DNA of 64,000 nucleotides from Pseudomonas sp. S04. Lineage in GTDB: Bacteria; Pseudomonadota; Gammaproteobacteria; Pseudomonadales; Pseudomonadaceae. Every line of letters begins with the position of its first letter. Position 1 is the first letter of the stretch. Position numbers and translations under genes: made by a program. The notes beneath the pieces were generated by a model. The model saw nothing but the letters and a program-made list of their open reading frames with translations, was not told where the DNA came from and did not search any database. Positions 26,943 through 35,682 of this stretch are shown piece after piece. The stretch is from the NCBI RefSeq assembly GCF_009834545.1, contig NZ_CP019427.1:698501-762500 (forward strand). The letters are read 5' to 3'.

Positions 26943-27905
26943 TCAGGGAGTTTGTTGGGCGGTCTGGTTACCGCGAATGACCTCAATGCCGCGTCGTGGC
27001 GTCGGCGCTGGTTGGGCGCTGAATGCAGTTGGATTTTTTCCAGGGTTGCTGAAGGCCAGTTGATTGAACTGCAGCAACTGGTTGCTGACTGCATCCAGCC
27101 GGGCAGGGGACTGGCTTTCGCCGGCCCAGTACTTGGCCAGGCGCTGTTCGTCGCTGCTGCGCACGGCCAGGCGCAAGGTCCCGGCTTGAGCGGCCAACAT
27201 CAAGCGACTCAGCAGTTGTTCCGGGACTGCCAGCACGACCGTGCGAGCGGCAACGCGGCGTTGCTCCTGCTTGAGTTTTTCTTCGGGGCTCACGGCCGGG
27301 TTGGCCGGTCTGCCGTCATTGGTCAGGCCGAGTTGCTCGCCCACGCCCAGCACGCGCATTGCCGGTATGACGATCTGTGCCGACTGCTGCGGGTTGCTGC
27401 TGTCCTGGCGCAGAAAGAGCAGGATGTCGACGTAATCGCCAGGCATCAGTTGTCCACCGGCACTGACGACTTCGTCCACGGCTACCGCCAGTGCTCGTTC
27501 ATCGCTGCGGATCATGCGGGCCAGCGGGCCGCCAGCATTGAAGCTCTCATCGCTCAGCCAGGTGCCCGCGCTCAGGGGGCGCCAAGGCGTGCGGCCAATG
27601 GCCTGGTCCAAGTTGTTGAGGCTACCGGCAGGTGCGTTGCGCAGTTTTTCCAGCGTCACGTCAGCAGCGGTCAGGGGGGTATAGGGCGGGACGTCATGGA
27701 CCAGCACCACCACGGCTTGACGGGTTTGGTCCTCGGCGCGGGTTACGGTTTTTTCCACCGACGCCATGACCGGTGTCGCCACCGGCGCAACGACCGGTTC
27801 CGCCAAGGGTTGGGGTTGGCGACTTAGCACCAGGCCCCAATACCCGAACAGCAAGGCTGCCACTAACATCAGCCCAGCCAGGCCCATAGTGATACGACTG
27901 TTCAT
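26943..27905 (-). CDS. rcpC: RcpC/CpaB, Tad pilus assembly periplasmic protein
   Basis: This 320-residue protein has one N-terminal membrane helix (MGLAGLMLVAALLFGYWGLVL), a Pro/Val-rich stretch, an SAF-type domain (VHDVPPYTPLTAADV to WLSDESF), and the RcpC/CpaB region with LAVAVDEVVSAGGQLMPGDYVDILL. CpaB proteins work with the secretin in pilus export. It is the first gene of the long minus-strand operon, whose promoter must lie in 27906-28237, divergent from flp. Confidence 0.9.
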   Translation of the reverse strand: MNSRITMGLAGLMLVAALLFGYWGLVLSRQPQPLAEPVVAPVATPVMASVEKTVTRAEDQTRQAVVVLVHDVPPYTPLTAADVTLEKLRNAPAGSLNNLDQAIGRTPWRPLSAGTWLSDESFNAGGPLARMIRSDERALAVAVDEVVSAGGQLMPGDYVDILLFLRQDSSNPQQSAQIVIPAMRVLGVGEQLGLTNDGRPANPAVSPEEKLKQEQRRVAARTVVLAVPEQLLSRLMLAAQAGTLRLAVRSSDEQRLAKYWAGESQSPARLDAVSNQLLQFNQLAFSNPGKNPTAFSAQPAPTPRRGIEVIRGNQTAQQTP

Positions 27906-28237
27906 GACGGCTCTCCCTTTCCTGCTGCATTACTGGCTCATAAATACTAATGAGCACATTTCGCAATCAGGCAGCTATGAACATGCAACTCTTTCGCTAT
28001 TTGCAAGGTAGCGCAGCTAAGCCAAAACGCCATTACTGCGCAGAGAAATAACTCGGGAAATTCAGGTAAGCACTTATTTTTATCCGCTTTTTGCTCATCC
28101 GGTGGGGGCTTAATACTTTCTGATTAACTCGTTCTTACAGTTGTTGGAGTGGGGTTTGTTGACAATGCTCCGATGGCACAGAGCAATCATGTTGTCGCCC
28201 CGCTACAACTGCGTCCCTGACGCAAAGGAGAAGTCGT
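27906..28237. promoter_or_regulatory. Divergent rcpC/flp promoter region (332 bases, no gene)
   Basis: This gap is visibly richer in A/T than its surroundings. It must hold the promoters of the minus-strand rcp-tad operon and of the plus-strand flp unit. A perfect inverted repeat GCTCAT-AAATACTA-ATGAGC lies at 27936-27955, 30-50 bases upstream of rcpC. TTGACA at 28159-28164 could be a -35 box for flp, though no strong -10 follows at normal spacing. AAGGAG lies just before flp. By analogy PprB should act here; I cannot assign its site. Confidence 0.5.
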
Positions 28238-28441
28238 ATGTTCCTTAACTTCGTGCGCTACCTATACGTTCGTTACCAACTGTTCATGACAAGGACCGAG
28301 GGCGCTTCAGCCATTGAATACGCGTTGATCATTGCAATGGTGGCATTGGTAGTCATTACGTTTGTCGGCCCCCTGGGCAACTCGGTCAAGGGCACTTTCA
28401 ATAAAGTCATCACGGCACTGGGCGGGACCGTTGTGACGTAA
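28238..28441 (+). CDS. flp: Flp type IVb major pilin (copy 1)
   Basis: This 67-residue prepilin has the Flp leader and cleavage site TEG-ASAIEYALIIAMV (cleavage after Gly; Glu at +5, Tyr at +6). The following hydrophobic helix (ALVVITFVGPLG) and short tail are typical of Flp pilins. The leader is unusually long (about 22 residues: MFLNFVRYLYVRYQLFMTRT then EG). FppA should process it. The ribosome-binding site AAGGAGAAGTCGT is shared with the second copy. Confidence 0.93.
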   Translation: MFLNFVRYLYVRYQLFMTRTEGASAIEYALIIAMVALVVITFVGPLGNSVKGTFNKVITALGGTVVT

Positions 28442-28488
28442 GAAAAGGGAATGAGAACCCTTGGATCAGTCAGTGACGGGAGTTGTCC

Positions 28489-28902
28489 ATGAAGCCTTCT
28501 TCAGCCCAGCGCCAACCACTGCTTCTGGTGGACGATGAAGAGGATGCCTTGCTGGAACTTGCCGAGTTGCTGGAGGGCGAAGGTTTTACCTGCTTTACGG
28601 CAACCTCGGTCAAGCTCGCCCTGCAGCACCTGACCCGTCACCCCGACATTGCGCTGGTCATCACCGACCTGCGCATGCCGGAAGAAAGTGGTTTGTCGTT
28701 GATTCGGCGCTTGCGCGAACACACTTCCCGCCAGCACTTGCCGGTGATCGTGATCTCCGGTCACGCGGACATGAACGACGTCAGCGACCTGCTGCGCATG
28801 CAGGTCCTGGACCTGTTTCGCAAACCTATCTATCACGTGCGCCTGCTGGAAACCCTGAACAACCTGTTCCCTCAACCGAAGATATCTGAAGTCGCCCCCT
28901 AG
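28489..28902 (+). CDS. Single-domain response regulator between the two flp genes
   Basis: This 137-residue protein is only a receiver domain: LLLVDDEEDALL (acidic pocket), VITDLRMPEESG (phospho-Asp in TDLRMP), VIVISGHAD (Thr/Ser switch region), and FRKPI (conserved Lys). There is no output domain after residue 125. It resembles the PprB receiver in its core. ATG at 28489 with GGGAG upstream is preferred over a TTG six bases before. Placed between two pilin genes, it may act as a phosphate sink or allosteric partner of the PprA/PprB system, but this is inference. Confidence 0.88.
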   Translation: MKPSSAQRQPLLLVDDEEDALLELAELLEGEGFTCFTATSVKLALQHLTRHPDIALVITDLRMPEESGLSLIRRLREHTSRQHLPVIVISGHADMNDVSDLLRMQVLDLFRKPIYHVRLLETLNNLFPQPKISEVAP

Positions 28903-28942
28903 AGCTTTTTTTGCAGGCTCTGCACTTGGCAGGAGAAGTCGT

Positions 28943-29143
28943 ATGTTGGTTCATTTTGCGCGCTACCTATCCATCCGTATCCGGCTGTTCATGCAGCGAA
29001 GCGAAGGTGCATCGGCTATTGAATATGCCCTGATCATTGCCATGGTCGGCCTGGTCGTCATTGCCTTCGTCACCCCGTTGGGCGGCTCGGTCAAAGACAC
29101 CTTCAACAAGGTGGTCGGCGCACTGGGGGGAACCCAAGTGTGA
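28943..29143 (+). CDS. flp: Flp type IVb pilin (copy 2)
   Basis: This 66-residue prepilin is nearly parallel to the first copy: leader MLVHFARYLSIRIRLFMQRS, then EGASAIEYALIIAMVGLVV and VTPLGGSVKDTFNKVVGALGG. The upstream AGGAGAAGTCGTATGTT is the same as before copy 1, so the duplication included the ribosome-binding site. The two may be major and minor or alternative pilins. Confidence 0.92.
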   Translation: MLVHFARYLSIRIRLFMQRSEGASAIEYALIIAMVGLVVIAFVTPLGGSVKDTFNKVVGALGGTQV

Positions 29144-29165
29144 TGACCCACCGCTGACGTGACGT

Positions 29166-29185
29166 GGAGCGAGTGCGCTCGCTCC
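29166..29185. terminator. Hairpin after the flp unit
   Basis: GGAGCGAG, loop TGCG, CTCGCTCC form a perfect 8-bp stem 22 bases after the second flp stop. The T-run is weak (TGTCT), so it may be a terminator or a REP remnant. Confidence 0.5.
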
Positions 29186-29311
29186 TGTCTAAGATGGGGC
29201 GTGCAGCCACATCCCAGATGCTATCAATCCCTTCAATACAAGGCCTCTCCAGTTCGAGACTTAAGTTTGGGGCGCTATACTGCGCACCTATTCGAGTCCT
29301 TGGAGATCTAC

Positions 29312-29761
29312 ATGCCGGCCCCCGTCTGGTGGTTACTTTGTCTGCCGTTAGTGGCAGGCGCCTTCCTGCCGCTGCAAGCCGGGATCAACGGCCAGTTGGC
29401 CAAGCAGGTTTCCAGTGTGCTGTCTGCCGCGTTGATTTCGTTTTTTGTCGGCACCATGGCGCTGTTGATGCTGGTGCTGATCCAGCGTGAAACCCCGACC
29501 CTGGCAGCGCTCAAGAGCCTGACCTGGTGGCATTGGAGCGGTGGTTTGCTGGGTGCGTTCTTCATTACTACTGCCGCGTTTGCCGGGCCGCGCATCGGCG
29601 CGATGCTGTTCATGGCGCTGGTCCTGGCCGGGCAACTGGGCATGGCGCTGGCGCTGGATCATTTTGGTTGGGCAGGATTTCGCGAAGCCCCCATCAGCGC
29701 CGGCAAGATTGCCGGGCTGGTGTTGATTTTGGCGGGGGTGTTCCTGATTCGGCGCGGTTGA
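29312..29761 (+). CDS. DMT-type small membrane transporter (YdcZ/DUF606 family)
   Basis: This 149-residue protein has five hydrophobic segments. The start PVWWLLCLPLVAGAFLPLQAGINGQLAKQ and the middle LLGAFFITTAAFAGPRIGAMLFMALVLAGQL fit the YdcZ family of the drug/metabolite transporter superfamily. Such half-size proteins act as dimers or pairs; here a single gene is present. ATG at 29312 begins the first helix; a longer frame upstream runs through the terminator region and is unlikely. Substrate unknown. Confidence 0.85.
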   Translation: MPAPVWWLLCLPLVAGAFLPLQAGINGQLAKQVSSVLSAALISFFVGTMALLMLVLIQRETPTLAALKSLTWWHWSGGLLGAFFITTAAFAGPRIGAMLFMALVLAGQLGMALALDHFGWAGFREAPISAGKIAGLVLILAGVFLIRRG

Positions 29762-29765
29762 GCGC

Positions 29766-30620
29766 TCAGGCCAGCGGCTGCCAATGGCCGTGCATATGCT
29801 GCAGCGCGCCATGGCCGTTCAGTTGCAAGGCGCCACTTGAGCCCGCCGCGCTGGCCAGCAGGATCACCTCGCTGGGCAGGCGCACTGGTTTGTTGAACTG
29901 CACCGCGATCTCCAGGTTCGAGCTGGGCAGATGCCCACTGAGTGCCGCCAAGGTACGAGCCTTGATCCACAGCCCGTGGGCGATCGCCTGGGGGAAGCCG
30001 AAGAGCCGGGCACTCAGTGCGCTCAGGTGAATCGGGTTGTAGTCACCCGAGACCTTGGCGTACTGCCGGCCAATTTCGGCCGGCGCCCACCAGCGGCTGA
30101 CCTCGTCGATATCCTGGGTGTCCTGCGCGATGGGTTCCGGCAACTCGCCCGCAAGCTTCACGCCTTTGCACAGCATCCGGCTTTCGGCTTCCCACAGCGG
30201 CCCCAGGGCATCGTCCAGGCGGGTGATCAGGTCGAACGTCGCGCCCTTGGCGTGGGGTTGCAGGTTCTGCACGTGGACGCTGGCCCGGACTCGACTGAGC
30301 CCGCCCAGGGGTCGCAGCAGGCGAATGCGGTTGGCCAGGTGGACCAGTCCCAATAGCGGGAAGGGGAAGGCCTGGGCGGTGAGCAACTGCAATTGCAGAC
30401 CGAACGCCAGCACATGGGGATAGGTCGGCGGCAGCAAGCCGTTCTCGGTAAATCCACAGACCTTGCGGTAGGCCGCCACTGCCTGGGGGTCGACGTTGAG
30501 CCAGGCGCGCAGACCGTCATCGGGCAGGACGCTGCCGGTGATCTTGCGTCGCGTCGCGGCCCGCCAATACAGCTCGGGCAACTTCGGTGCGCCCGCTACA
30601 ACCCGCCAGTTCGTCGTCAT
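29766..30620 (-). CDS. MaoC-like hot-dog fold hydratase (HtdX-type)
   Basis: This 284-residue protein has an N-terminal degenerate hot-dog half and a C-terminal MaoC half with the hydratase motif YAKVSGDYNPIHLSALSARLFGFPQAIAHG (Asp and His catalytic pair in DYNPIH). These enzymes hydrate trans-2-enoyl-CoA or -ACP. It lies two bases after the FabG4-like reductase, so the two are cotranscribed. ATG at 30620 (MTTNWRV) is the natural start. The gene order matches the mycobacterial FabG4-HtdX pair. Confidence 0.85.
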   Translation of the reverse strand: MTTNWRVVAGAPKLPELYWRAATRRKITGSVLPDDGLRAWLNVDPQAVAAYRKVCGFTENGLLPPTYPHVLAFGLQLQLLTAQAFPFPLLGLVHLANRIRLLRPLGGLSRVRASVHVQNLQPHAKGATFDLITRLDDALGPLWEAESRMLCKGVKLAGELPEPIAQDTQDIDEVSRWWAPAEIGRQYAKVSGDYNPIHLSALSARLFGFPQAIAHGLWIKARTLAALSGHLPSSNLEIAVQFNKPVRLPSEVILLASAAGSSGALQLNGHGALQHMHGHWQPLA

Positions 30621-30622
30621 GC

Positions 30623-31975
30623 TCAGGCTCCCAGGACACTTTGGCCACAAACCCGCAGCGCTTGCCCGCTGACCGCGCCACTGCCGGGCTGGGCCAGCCA
30701 GGCCACGGCTTCAGCGACGTCCTGGGGCAGGCCACCCTGGCCCAGGGAACTCATGCGCCGCCCGGCTTCGCGCAGGGCGAAGGGGATGTGTGCGGTCATC
30801 TGGGTTTCGATGAACCCCGGCGCTACGGCGTTGATGCTGATCCCGCGCTCGCCGAGCAGCGGCGCCCAGGCCTGCGCCAGGCCGATCAGCCCGGCTTTGC
30901 TGGCGGCGTAGTTGGTTTGGCCACGGTTACCGGCGATGCCACTGATCGAGGCCAGCAGGATCACCCGGCCGTGGTCCTGCAGGGTGCCGCTGTCGAGCAG
31001 GGCCTGGGTCAGCACTTGCGGGGCATTGAGGTTGACAGCCAGCACCGCATCCCAGAATTCCGGGGTCATGTTGGCCAGGGTCTTGTCACGGGTGATGCCT
31101 GCGTTGTGCACCACGATGTCGATGCCCTGGGGCAACTGTTCGATCAGGCGTGCGGCGGCATCTTCGGCACAGATGTCCAGGGTGATGCTGTTGCCTCCCA
31201 GGCGGGCGGCGAGGGCTTCGAGATCGCTCTTGGCTGGGGGCACGTCGAGCAGCACGACTTCGGCGCCATCGCGGGCCAGGGTTTCGGCAATCGCCGCGCC
31301 GATGCCGCGCGCGGCACCGGTGACCAGGGCCTGGCGTCCCGCCAGTGGCCGGGTCCAGTCCTGGACTTGGCTGGCGCAGGCGTTGAGCCGCACTACCTGG
31401 CCGCTGACGTAGGCACTTTTCGGCGAGAGGAAAAACCGCAGCGCGCCTTCGAGTTGTTCTTCGGCACCGCTGTCGACATAGAGCAATTGCAAGGTGCCGC
31501 CGCTGCGCAACTCCTTGGCCAGTGAGCGGCTGAAACCTTCCAGGGCCCGTTGCGCACTGGCGGCGAAGGGGTCGCTGAGGCTTTCCGGCGCACGCCCGAG
31601 GATCACCAGGTGGGCGCTGTGGTCGAGGTTTTTCAGCAGTGGCTGGAAGAACTCGCGCAACTGCTTGAGCTGGCCGGTTTGCAGCAGGTCGCTGGCATCG
31701 AACAGCACGGCCTTGAGCTTGGGCCCATGCCCGGGAATCCATGCCTGGGCCACCAGCGGTTCGGCGCCGTAGCTGTAGATCTGCTCGGTCAGTTTGTTGG
31801 CGAAGGCCTGGACCTTACTGGCCAGCGGGCCGCCGCCGATCAGCAGTGCGCCGTCCACCGGCCGCAGCCGACCGGCTTCCCAGCGTTCCAGGCGGACCGG
31901 CGACGGCAGGCCAAGGGCGCCGACCACGCGGTGGCCGAGGGACGAGTTGGCGAAGTCGATATAGCGGTCTGACAT
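30623..31975 (-). CDS. Two-domain 3-oxoacyl-(ACP/CoA) reductase, FabG4 type
   Basis: This 450-residue SDR is twice the size of ordinary FabG. The N-terminal half is a degenerate Rossmann domain (flavodoxin-like in known relatives). The C-terminal half is a complete SDR: nucleotide-binding GAARGIGAAIAETLARDG, NAG motif (VVHNAGITRDKTL), catalytic Ser in ASISGIAGNRGQTNYAASKAG with Tyr and Lys. It should reduce 3-oxoacyl thioesters with NAD(P)H. The size and split layout match the high-molecular-weight FabG class. It is divergent from the thiolase. Confidence 0.87.
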   Translation of the reverse strand: MSDRYIDFANSSLGHRVVGALGLPSPVRLERWEAGRLRPVDGALLIGGGPLASKVQAFANKLTEQIYSYGAEPLVAQAWIPGHGPKLKAVLFDASDLLQTGQLKQLREFFQPLLKNLDHSAHLVILGRAPESLSDPFAASAQRALEGFSRSLAKELRSGGTLQLLYVDSGAEEQLEGALRFFLSPKSAYVSGQVVRLNACASQVQDWTRPLAGRQALVTGAARGIGAAIAETLARDGAEVVLLDVPPAKSDLEALAARLGGNSITLDICAEDAAARLIEQLPQGIDIVVHNAGITRDKTLANMTPEFWDAVLAVNLNAPQVLTQALLDSGTLQDHGRVILLASISGIAGNRGQTNYAASKAGLIGLAQAWAPLLGERGISINAVAPGFIETQMTAHIPFALREAGRRMSSLGQGGLPQDVAEAVAWLAQPGSGAVSGQALRVCGQSVLGA

Positions 31976-32093
31976 GGAACGCGCTCCAGCGGTTGGGGTT
32001 CAAAGTGTGGACCACGAATCGTCATCAGTCGTTCGATCCGCGAGATAAGGCCTACGCTTGTGGGTCATGGCTTTCACAGAATAGGAGCTTTTC

Positions 32094-33371
32094 ATGACTC
32101 AGCTGCGCCGCGTCGCGATCATCGGTGGCAATCGCATCCCCTTCGCCCGCTCCAATGGCCCCTATGCCACCGCCAGCAACCAGGCGATGCTGACGGCCGC
32201 GCTCGAGGGTCTGATCGAGCGCTACAACCTGCACGGCCTGCGCCTGGGCGAAGTGGCGGCGGGGGCGGTGCTCAAGCATTCCCGGGACTTCAACCTGACC
32301 CGCGAGTGCGTACTCGGCTCACGGCTGTCGCCGACCACCCCGGCCTACGACATTCAGCAGGCCTGCGGCACGGGGCTGGAAGCGGCGTTGCTGGTGGCGA
32401 ACAAGATCGCCCTGGGGCAGATCGACTGCGGTATTGCCGGCGGCGTCGACACTACGTCGGACGCGCCGATCGGGGTCAACGAAGGCCTGCGCAAGATTCT
32501 GCTGCAAGCCAATCGCGCCAAGACCACTGCCGATAAACTCAAGACCTTCCTGCAGTTGCGTCCCCGGCACTTGCTGCCTGAGCTGCCGCGCAACGGTGAA
32601 CCGCGCACCGGCTTGTCCATGGGCCAGCACTGCGAGTTGATGGCGCAGACCTGGAATATTCCCCGGGCCGAACAGGATCAACTGGCGCTGGAAAGTCATC
32701 AGAAAATGGCCGCCGCCTATGCCGAAGGTTGGCACAACGACCTGATGACACCTTTCCTCGGCCTGACCCGTGACAACAACCTGCGTGGGGACCTGACCCT
32801 GGAAAAACTGGCGGCGCTCAAACCGGCTTTCGACAAGACTGGCAAGGGCACACTCACGGCGGGTAACTCGACGCCACTGACCGATGGCGCCTCCCTGGTG
32901 CTGCTGGGCAGTGAAGCCTGGGCGCAAGAGCGTGGCCTGCCAGTCCTGGCGTATCTGCGCGATGGCGAAGCGGCGGCGGTGGACTTCGTCAACGGCGCGG
33001 AGGGGTTGTTGATGGCCCCTGTGTATGCCGTACCGCGTCTGCTGGCACGCAACGGCCTGACTCTGCAGGACTTCGACTACTACGAAATCCACGAAGCCTT
33101 CGCCGCGCAAGTGCTGTGCACCTTGAAGGCCTGGGAAGACGAGGACTACTGCAAGAGCCGCCTGGGAATTGACGGGGCATTGGGCTCGATCGACCGCAGC
33201 CGCCTCAACGTCAAAGGCAGCTCCCTGGCCGCCGGCCATCCGTTTGCGGCGACGGGTGGGCGCATCGTCGCCAGCCTGGCCAAGCTGCTGCAAGTGGCGG
33301 GGCAGGGCCGCGGACTGATCTCGATCTGCGCCGCCGGGGGGCAGGGAGTGACGGCAATTATCGAGCGTTAG
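32094..33371 (+). CDS. FadI-like acetyl-CoA C-acyltransferase (thiolase)
   Basis: This 425-residue thiolase has the acyl-accepting Cys91 in QQACGTGLEAALL, the catalytic His in YEIHEAFAAQ and GHPFAATGG, and the second Cys in CAAGGQG. The layout fits the FadI/FadA2-type trifunctional thiolases. It would cleave 3-oxoacyl-CoA or condense acyl groups. It is divergent from the FabG4/MaoC pair with 118 bases between, and together they supply three steps of a beta-oxidation-like cycle. The acyl-CoA dehydrogenase or oxidase needed for a full cycle is not here. Confidence 0.88.
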   Translation: MTQLRRVAIIGGNRIPFARSNGPYATASNQAMLTAALEGLIERYNLHGLRLGEVAAGAVLKHSRDFNLTRECVLGSRLSPTTPAYDIQQACGTGLEAALLVANKIALGQIDCGIAGGVDTTSDAPIGVNEGLRKILLQANRAKTTADKLKTFLQLRPRHLLPELPRNGEPRTGLSMGQHCELMAQTWNIPRAEQDQLALESHQKMAAAYAEGWHNDLMTPFLGLTRDNNLRGDLTLEKLAALKPAFDKTGKGTLTAGNSTPLTDGASLVLLGSEAWAQERGLPVLAYLRDGEAAAVDFVNGAEGLLMAPVYAVPRLLARNGLTLQDFDYYEIHEAFAAQVLCTLKAWEDEDYCKSRLGIDGALGSIDRSRLNVKGSSLAAGHPFAATGGRIVASLAKLLQVAGQGRGLISICAAGGQGVTAIIER

Positions 33372-33389
33372 GCACCCCCAGCCCTTTGA

Positions 33390-35336
33390 TCAGGTGCGGA
33401 ACCTTCGCACCAAGCCATCCAGCTCATTGGACAACCCGGCCAGGCTCTGGGAGTCCAGGCGTGCCGAGTTCGCCAGTTCCGCCACCAGTTGCGCATCGCC
33501 ATGGATCTGGCTGATGTGCCGGTTGATGTCTTCGGCGACCTGGTGTTGTTCCTCGGCGGCGGTGGCGATCTGGGTGTTCATGTCGCGGATCACGTCCACC
33601 GATTCGCGGATCTGCCCGAAGCTGTTGCGTGCCTCACCAATGCGGCTTACCGACTGTTGCGAGACTTGCAGGCTGGCGTGCATTTGCTGGGTCACCTGGC
33701 TGGTGCGTTTGGCCAGGTTGCCCAGCAGGCCGTCGATTTCCGCCGTGGAGTCGGCGGTGCGTTTGGCCAGGGCGCGGACTTCGTCGGCCACCACGGCAAA
33801 GCCGCGACCCTGTTCACCGGCGCGTGCCGCTTCGATGGCCGCGTTCAGGGCCAGCAGGTTGGTCTGCTCGGCGATGGAGCGAATGGTGCCGAGAATCGAC
33901 TGGATGTCATTGCTGTCGCGTTCCAGCTGTTGCATCGATAACGCCGACTGCTCGATTTCCTGGCTCAAACGGTCGACGCTGCTCACGGCGGCGTCGATCT
34001 GTTGCTGGCCTTCGTGGGCCTGGCGTTGACCGTTGTCCGCCGAATCGGCGGCCTGGCTGCACGAGCGGGCGACTTCGTTGGCGGTGGCGACCATTTCATG
34101 GAACGCCGTGGACACCATGTCCACCGCTTCGCGCTGGCGCCCAGCGGCTTCGGCCATCTCGCCGGACACTTGGGTGGCGTTGTGGGAGTTGGCGAGGATC
34201 TTGGTCGCGGCGCCGCCGATGTGCTGGATCAGGCTGCGAATCGCTGCCAGGAACTGGTTGAACCAACTGGCCAGTTGCGCGGTTTCGTCGCTGCCACGGA
34301 CCTGCAGGTTCTGGGTCAGGTCGCCTTCGCCTTGCGCGATGCCTTCCAGGCCACTGGCGACACTGCGGATCGGCCGTACGATCAGGCTGGCGAAACTGGC
34401 CCCGACCACGGCGAAGATCGCCGCCAGGACTGCGGCGATGATCGCGATCAGCCAGGTCAACTGGGTGGCCTCGCTCATGACGTCGGCTTGCTTGATCAGG
34501 CCGATGAACGTCCAGCCCAGTTGCTCCGACGGCCAGACGTTGGCCATGTAGCGCTCGCCGTTCAGTTCGACTTCCACCAGGCCCTTGCCGGCCTTGGCCA
34601 GCTGCGCGTAACCCTCGCCCAGGGAGTTCAACGGCTTGAAGTTGTGTTCGGGCCGTTGCGGGTCGACCAGCACGGTGCCGTTGTTTTCCATCAGCATCAG
34701 GTAGCCGGTTTCGCCGAGCTTGATCTGTTTGACCAGTTCGGTGAGCTGGGTCAGCGTCACGTCGATACTGACCACGCCACCGTTAGGCCCCAACTGGTTA
34801 TCGAGGGTGCGCACGGTGCTGACGTAGGTGGTGTTGTTATCGGTCCAGTAATAGGCCGCGGTGCGCAGCGGTTTGCCCGGGTTGGCCTGGGCGGCCTTGT
34901 ACCAGGGACGCTGGCGCGGGTCGTAGTTGGTCAGTTGGGCGTCATCGGGCCAGGACACGTAGCCGCCGGCGCTGGTACCGACGATGGCATAGGCGTAGGC
35001 CGGGTGACTGTTGCCCAGGTTCTGCAGGAGGGCGAACACTTGCTTGTCCATCTCGCCCTGCGGGATGTCCGCCGCGTTGGCAGCCATGTAGGTCTTGAGG
35101 CTGGCGTCGGTGTTCTTGATCAGCGGCAGCGAGGCCAGGTAGTCGACGTTCTGGCTGATGCCGTCGAAGAACATTTGCATGGCGTTGCTGACCTGGCGGA
35201 TCTCGCGACCGCTGCTGTCGACAAAGCTGTCCTTGGCATCACTGCGCAGGTTCATCACCACCAGTGTGGCAACCAGGACCACGGGCAAGCAGGCAATGAT
35301 TGCAAATGCCCAGGTCAGTTTTTGTTTGATGTTCAT
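33390..35336 (-). CDS. Methyl-accepting chemotaxis protein with dCache sensor
   Basis: This 648-residue chemoreceptor has an N-terminal helix ([22 protein letters not shown]). A periplasmic dCache domain (about 30-280) contains [12 protein letters not shown], a ligand-pocket motif of this fold. A second helix ([25 protein letters not shown]), a HAMP domain and a cytoplasmic signalling hairpin with [37 protein letters not shown] follow. It would control the Che system. The amino-acid pocket spacing downstream of YDPR is not a perfect match to known amino-acid receptors, so the ligand is open; polyamines are one possibility. Confidence 0.92.
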   Translation of the reverse strand: MNIKQKLTWAFAIIACLPVVLVATLVVMNLRSDAKDSFVDSSGREIRQVSNAMQMFFDGISQNVDYLASLPLIKNTDASLKTYMAANAADIPQGEMDKQVFALLQNLGNSHPAYAYAIVGTSAGGYVSWPDDAQLTNYDPRQRPWYKAAQANPGKPLRTAAYYWTDNNTTYVSTVRTLDNQLGPNGGVVSIDVTLTQLTELVKQIKLGETGYLMLMENNGTVLVDPQRPEHNFKPLNSLGEGYAQLAKAGKGLVEVELNGERYMANVWPSEQLGWTFIGLIKQADVMSEATQLTWLIAIIAAVLAAIFAVVGASFASLIVRPIRSVASGLEGIAQGEGDLTQNLQVRGSDETAQLASWFNQFLAAIRSLIQHIGGAATKILANSHNATQVSGEMAEAAGRQREAVDMVSTAFHEMVATANEVARSCSQAADSADNGQRQAHEGQQQIDAAVSSVDRLSQEIEQSALSMQQLERDSNDIQSILGTIRSIAEQTNLLALNAAIEAARAGEQGRGFAVVADEVRALAKRTADSTAEIDGLLGNLAKRTSQVTQQMHASLQVSQQSVSRIGEARNSFGQIRESVDVIRDMNTQIATAAEEQHQVAEDINRHISQIHGDAQLVAELANSARLDSQSLAGLSNELDGLVRRFRT

Positions 35337-35682
35337 CCGCGCTCCAGAATTGTTCTTATTGGCCGATTGTCAGACAAATCCTTTTGTCATGGATGACTTC
35401 GGCCGCTGGAGGGGGAAATTGAGGTTTTATTGGAAAAAAACCTACATGGTGCTGGCTTTTGGATTGCGCACTCTGTCGCAAATGCCTGCTAATCCGGCTG
35501 CTAACCTGAGTCAGAGTCTGGGCTATGATCTGCCCCGGTCCTCAGGATTGAGTGGATAAATCTGGCACATTGAGTGCATCCACAGGGTTCATAGGTCGGC
35601 AACCCCTCCCCGCCGTGAGTGGATTGCCGTATAACGAATGACTTTCGCGTGTTTGGTAATAAAGGACCCACAATAAAAGCTG
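35337..35682. promoter_or_regulatory. 346-base gap between chemoreceptor and RIO kinase genes
   Basis: No gene is supported here. The region must hold both divergent promoters. The only clear motif is a sigma-54-like site at 35563-35578 (listed separately). No ribosomal, tRNA or repeat signal was seen. Confidence 0.5.
35563..35578 (+). promoter_or_regulatory. Sigma-54-like -24/-12 promoter motif
   Basis: TGGCACATTGAGTGCA has the GG and GC dinucleotides ten bases apart, as in the -24/-12 consensus TGGCAC-N5-TTGCA, with one mismatch in the -12 element. It lies 105 bases upstream of the RIO kinase ATG on the same strand. No activator gene is near. Confidence 0.45.
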
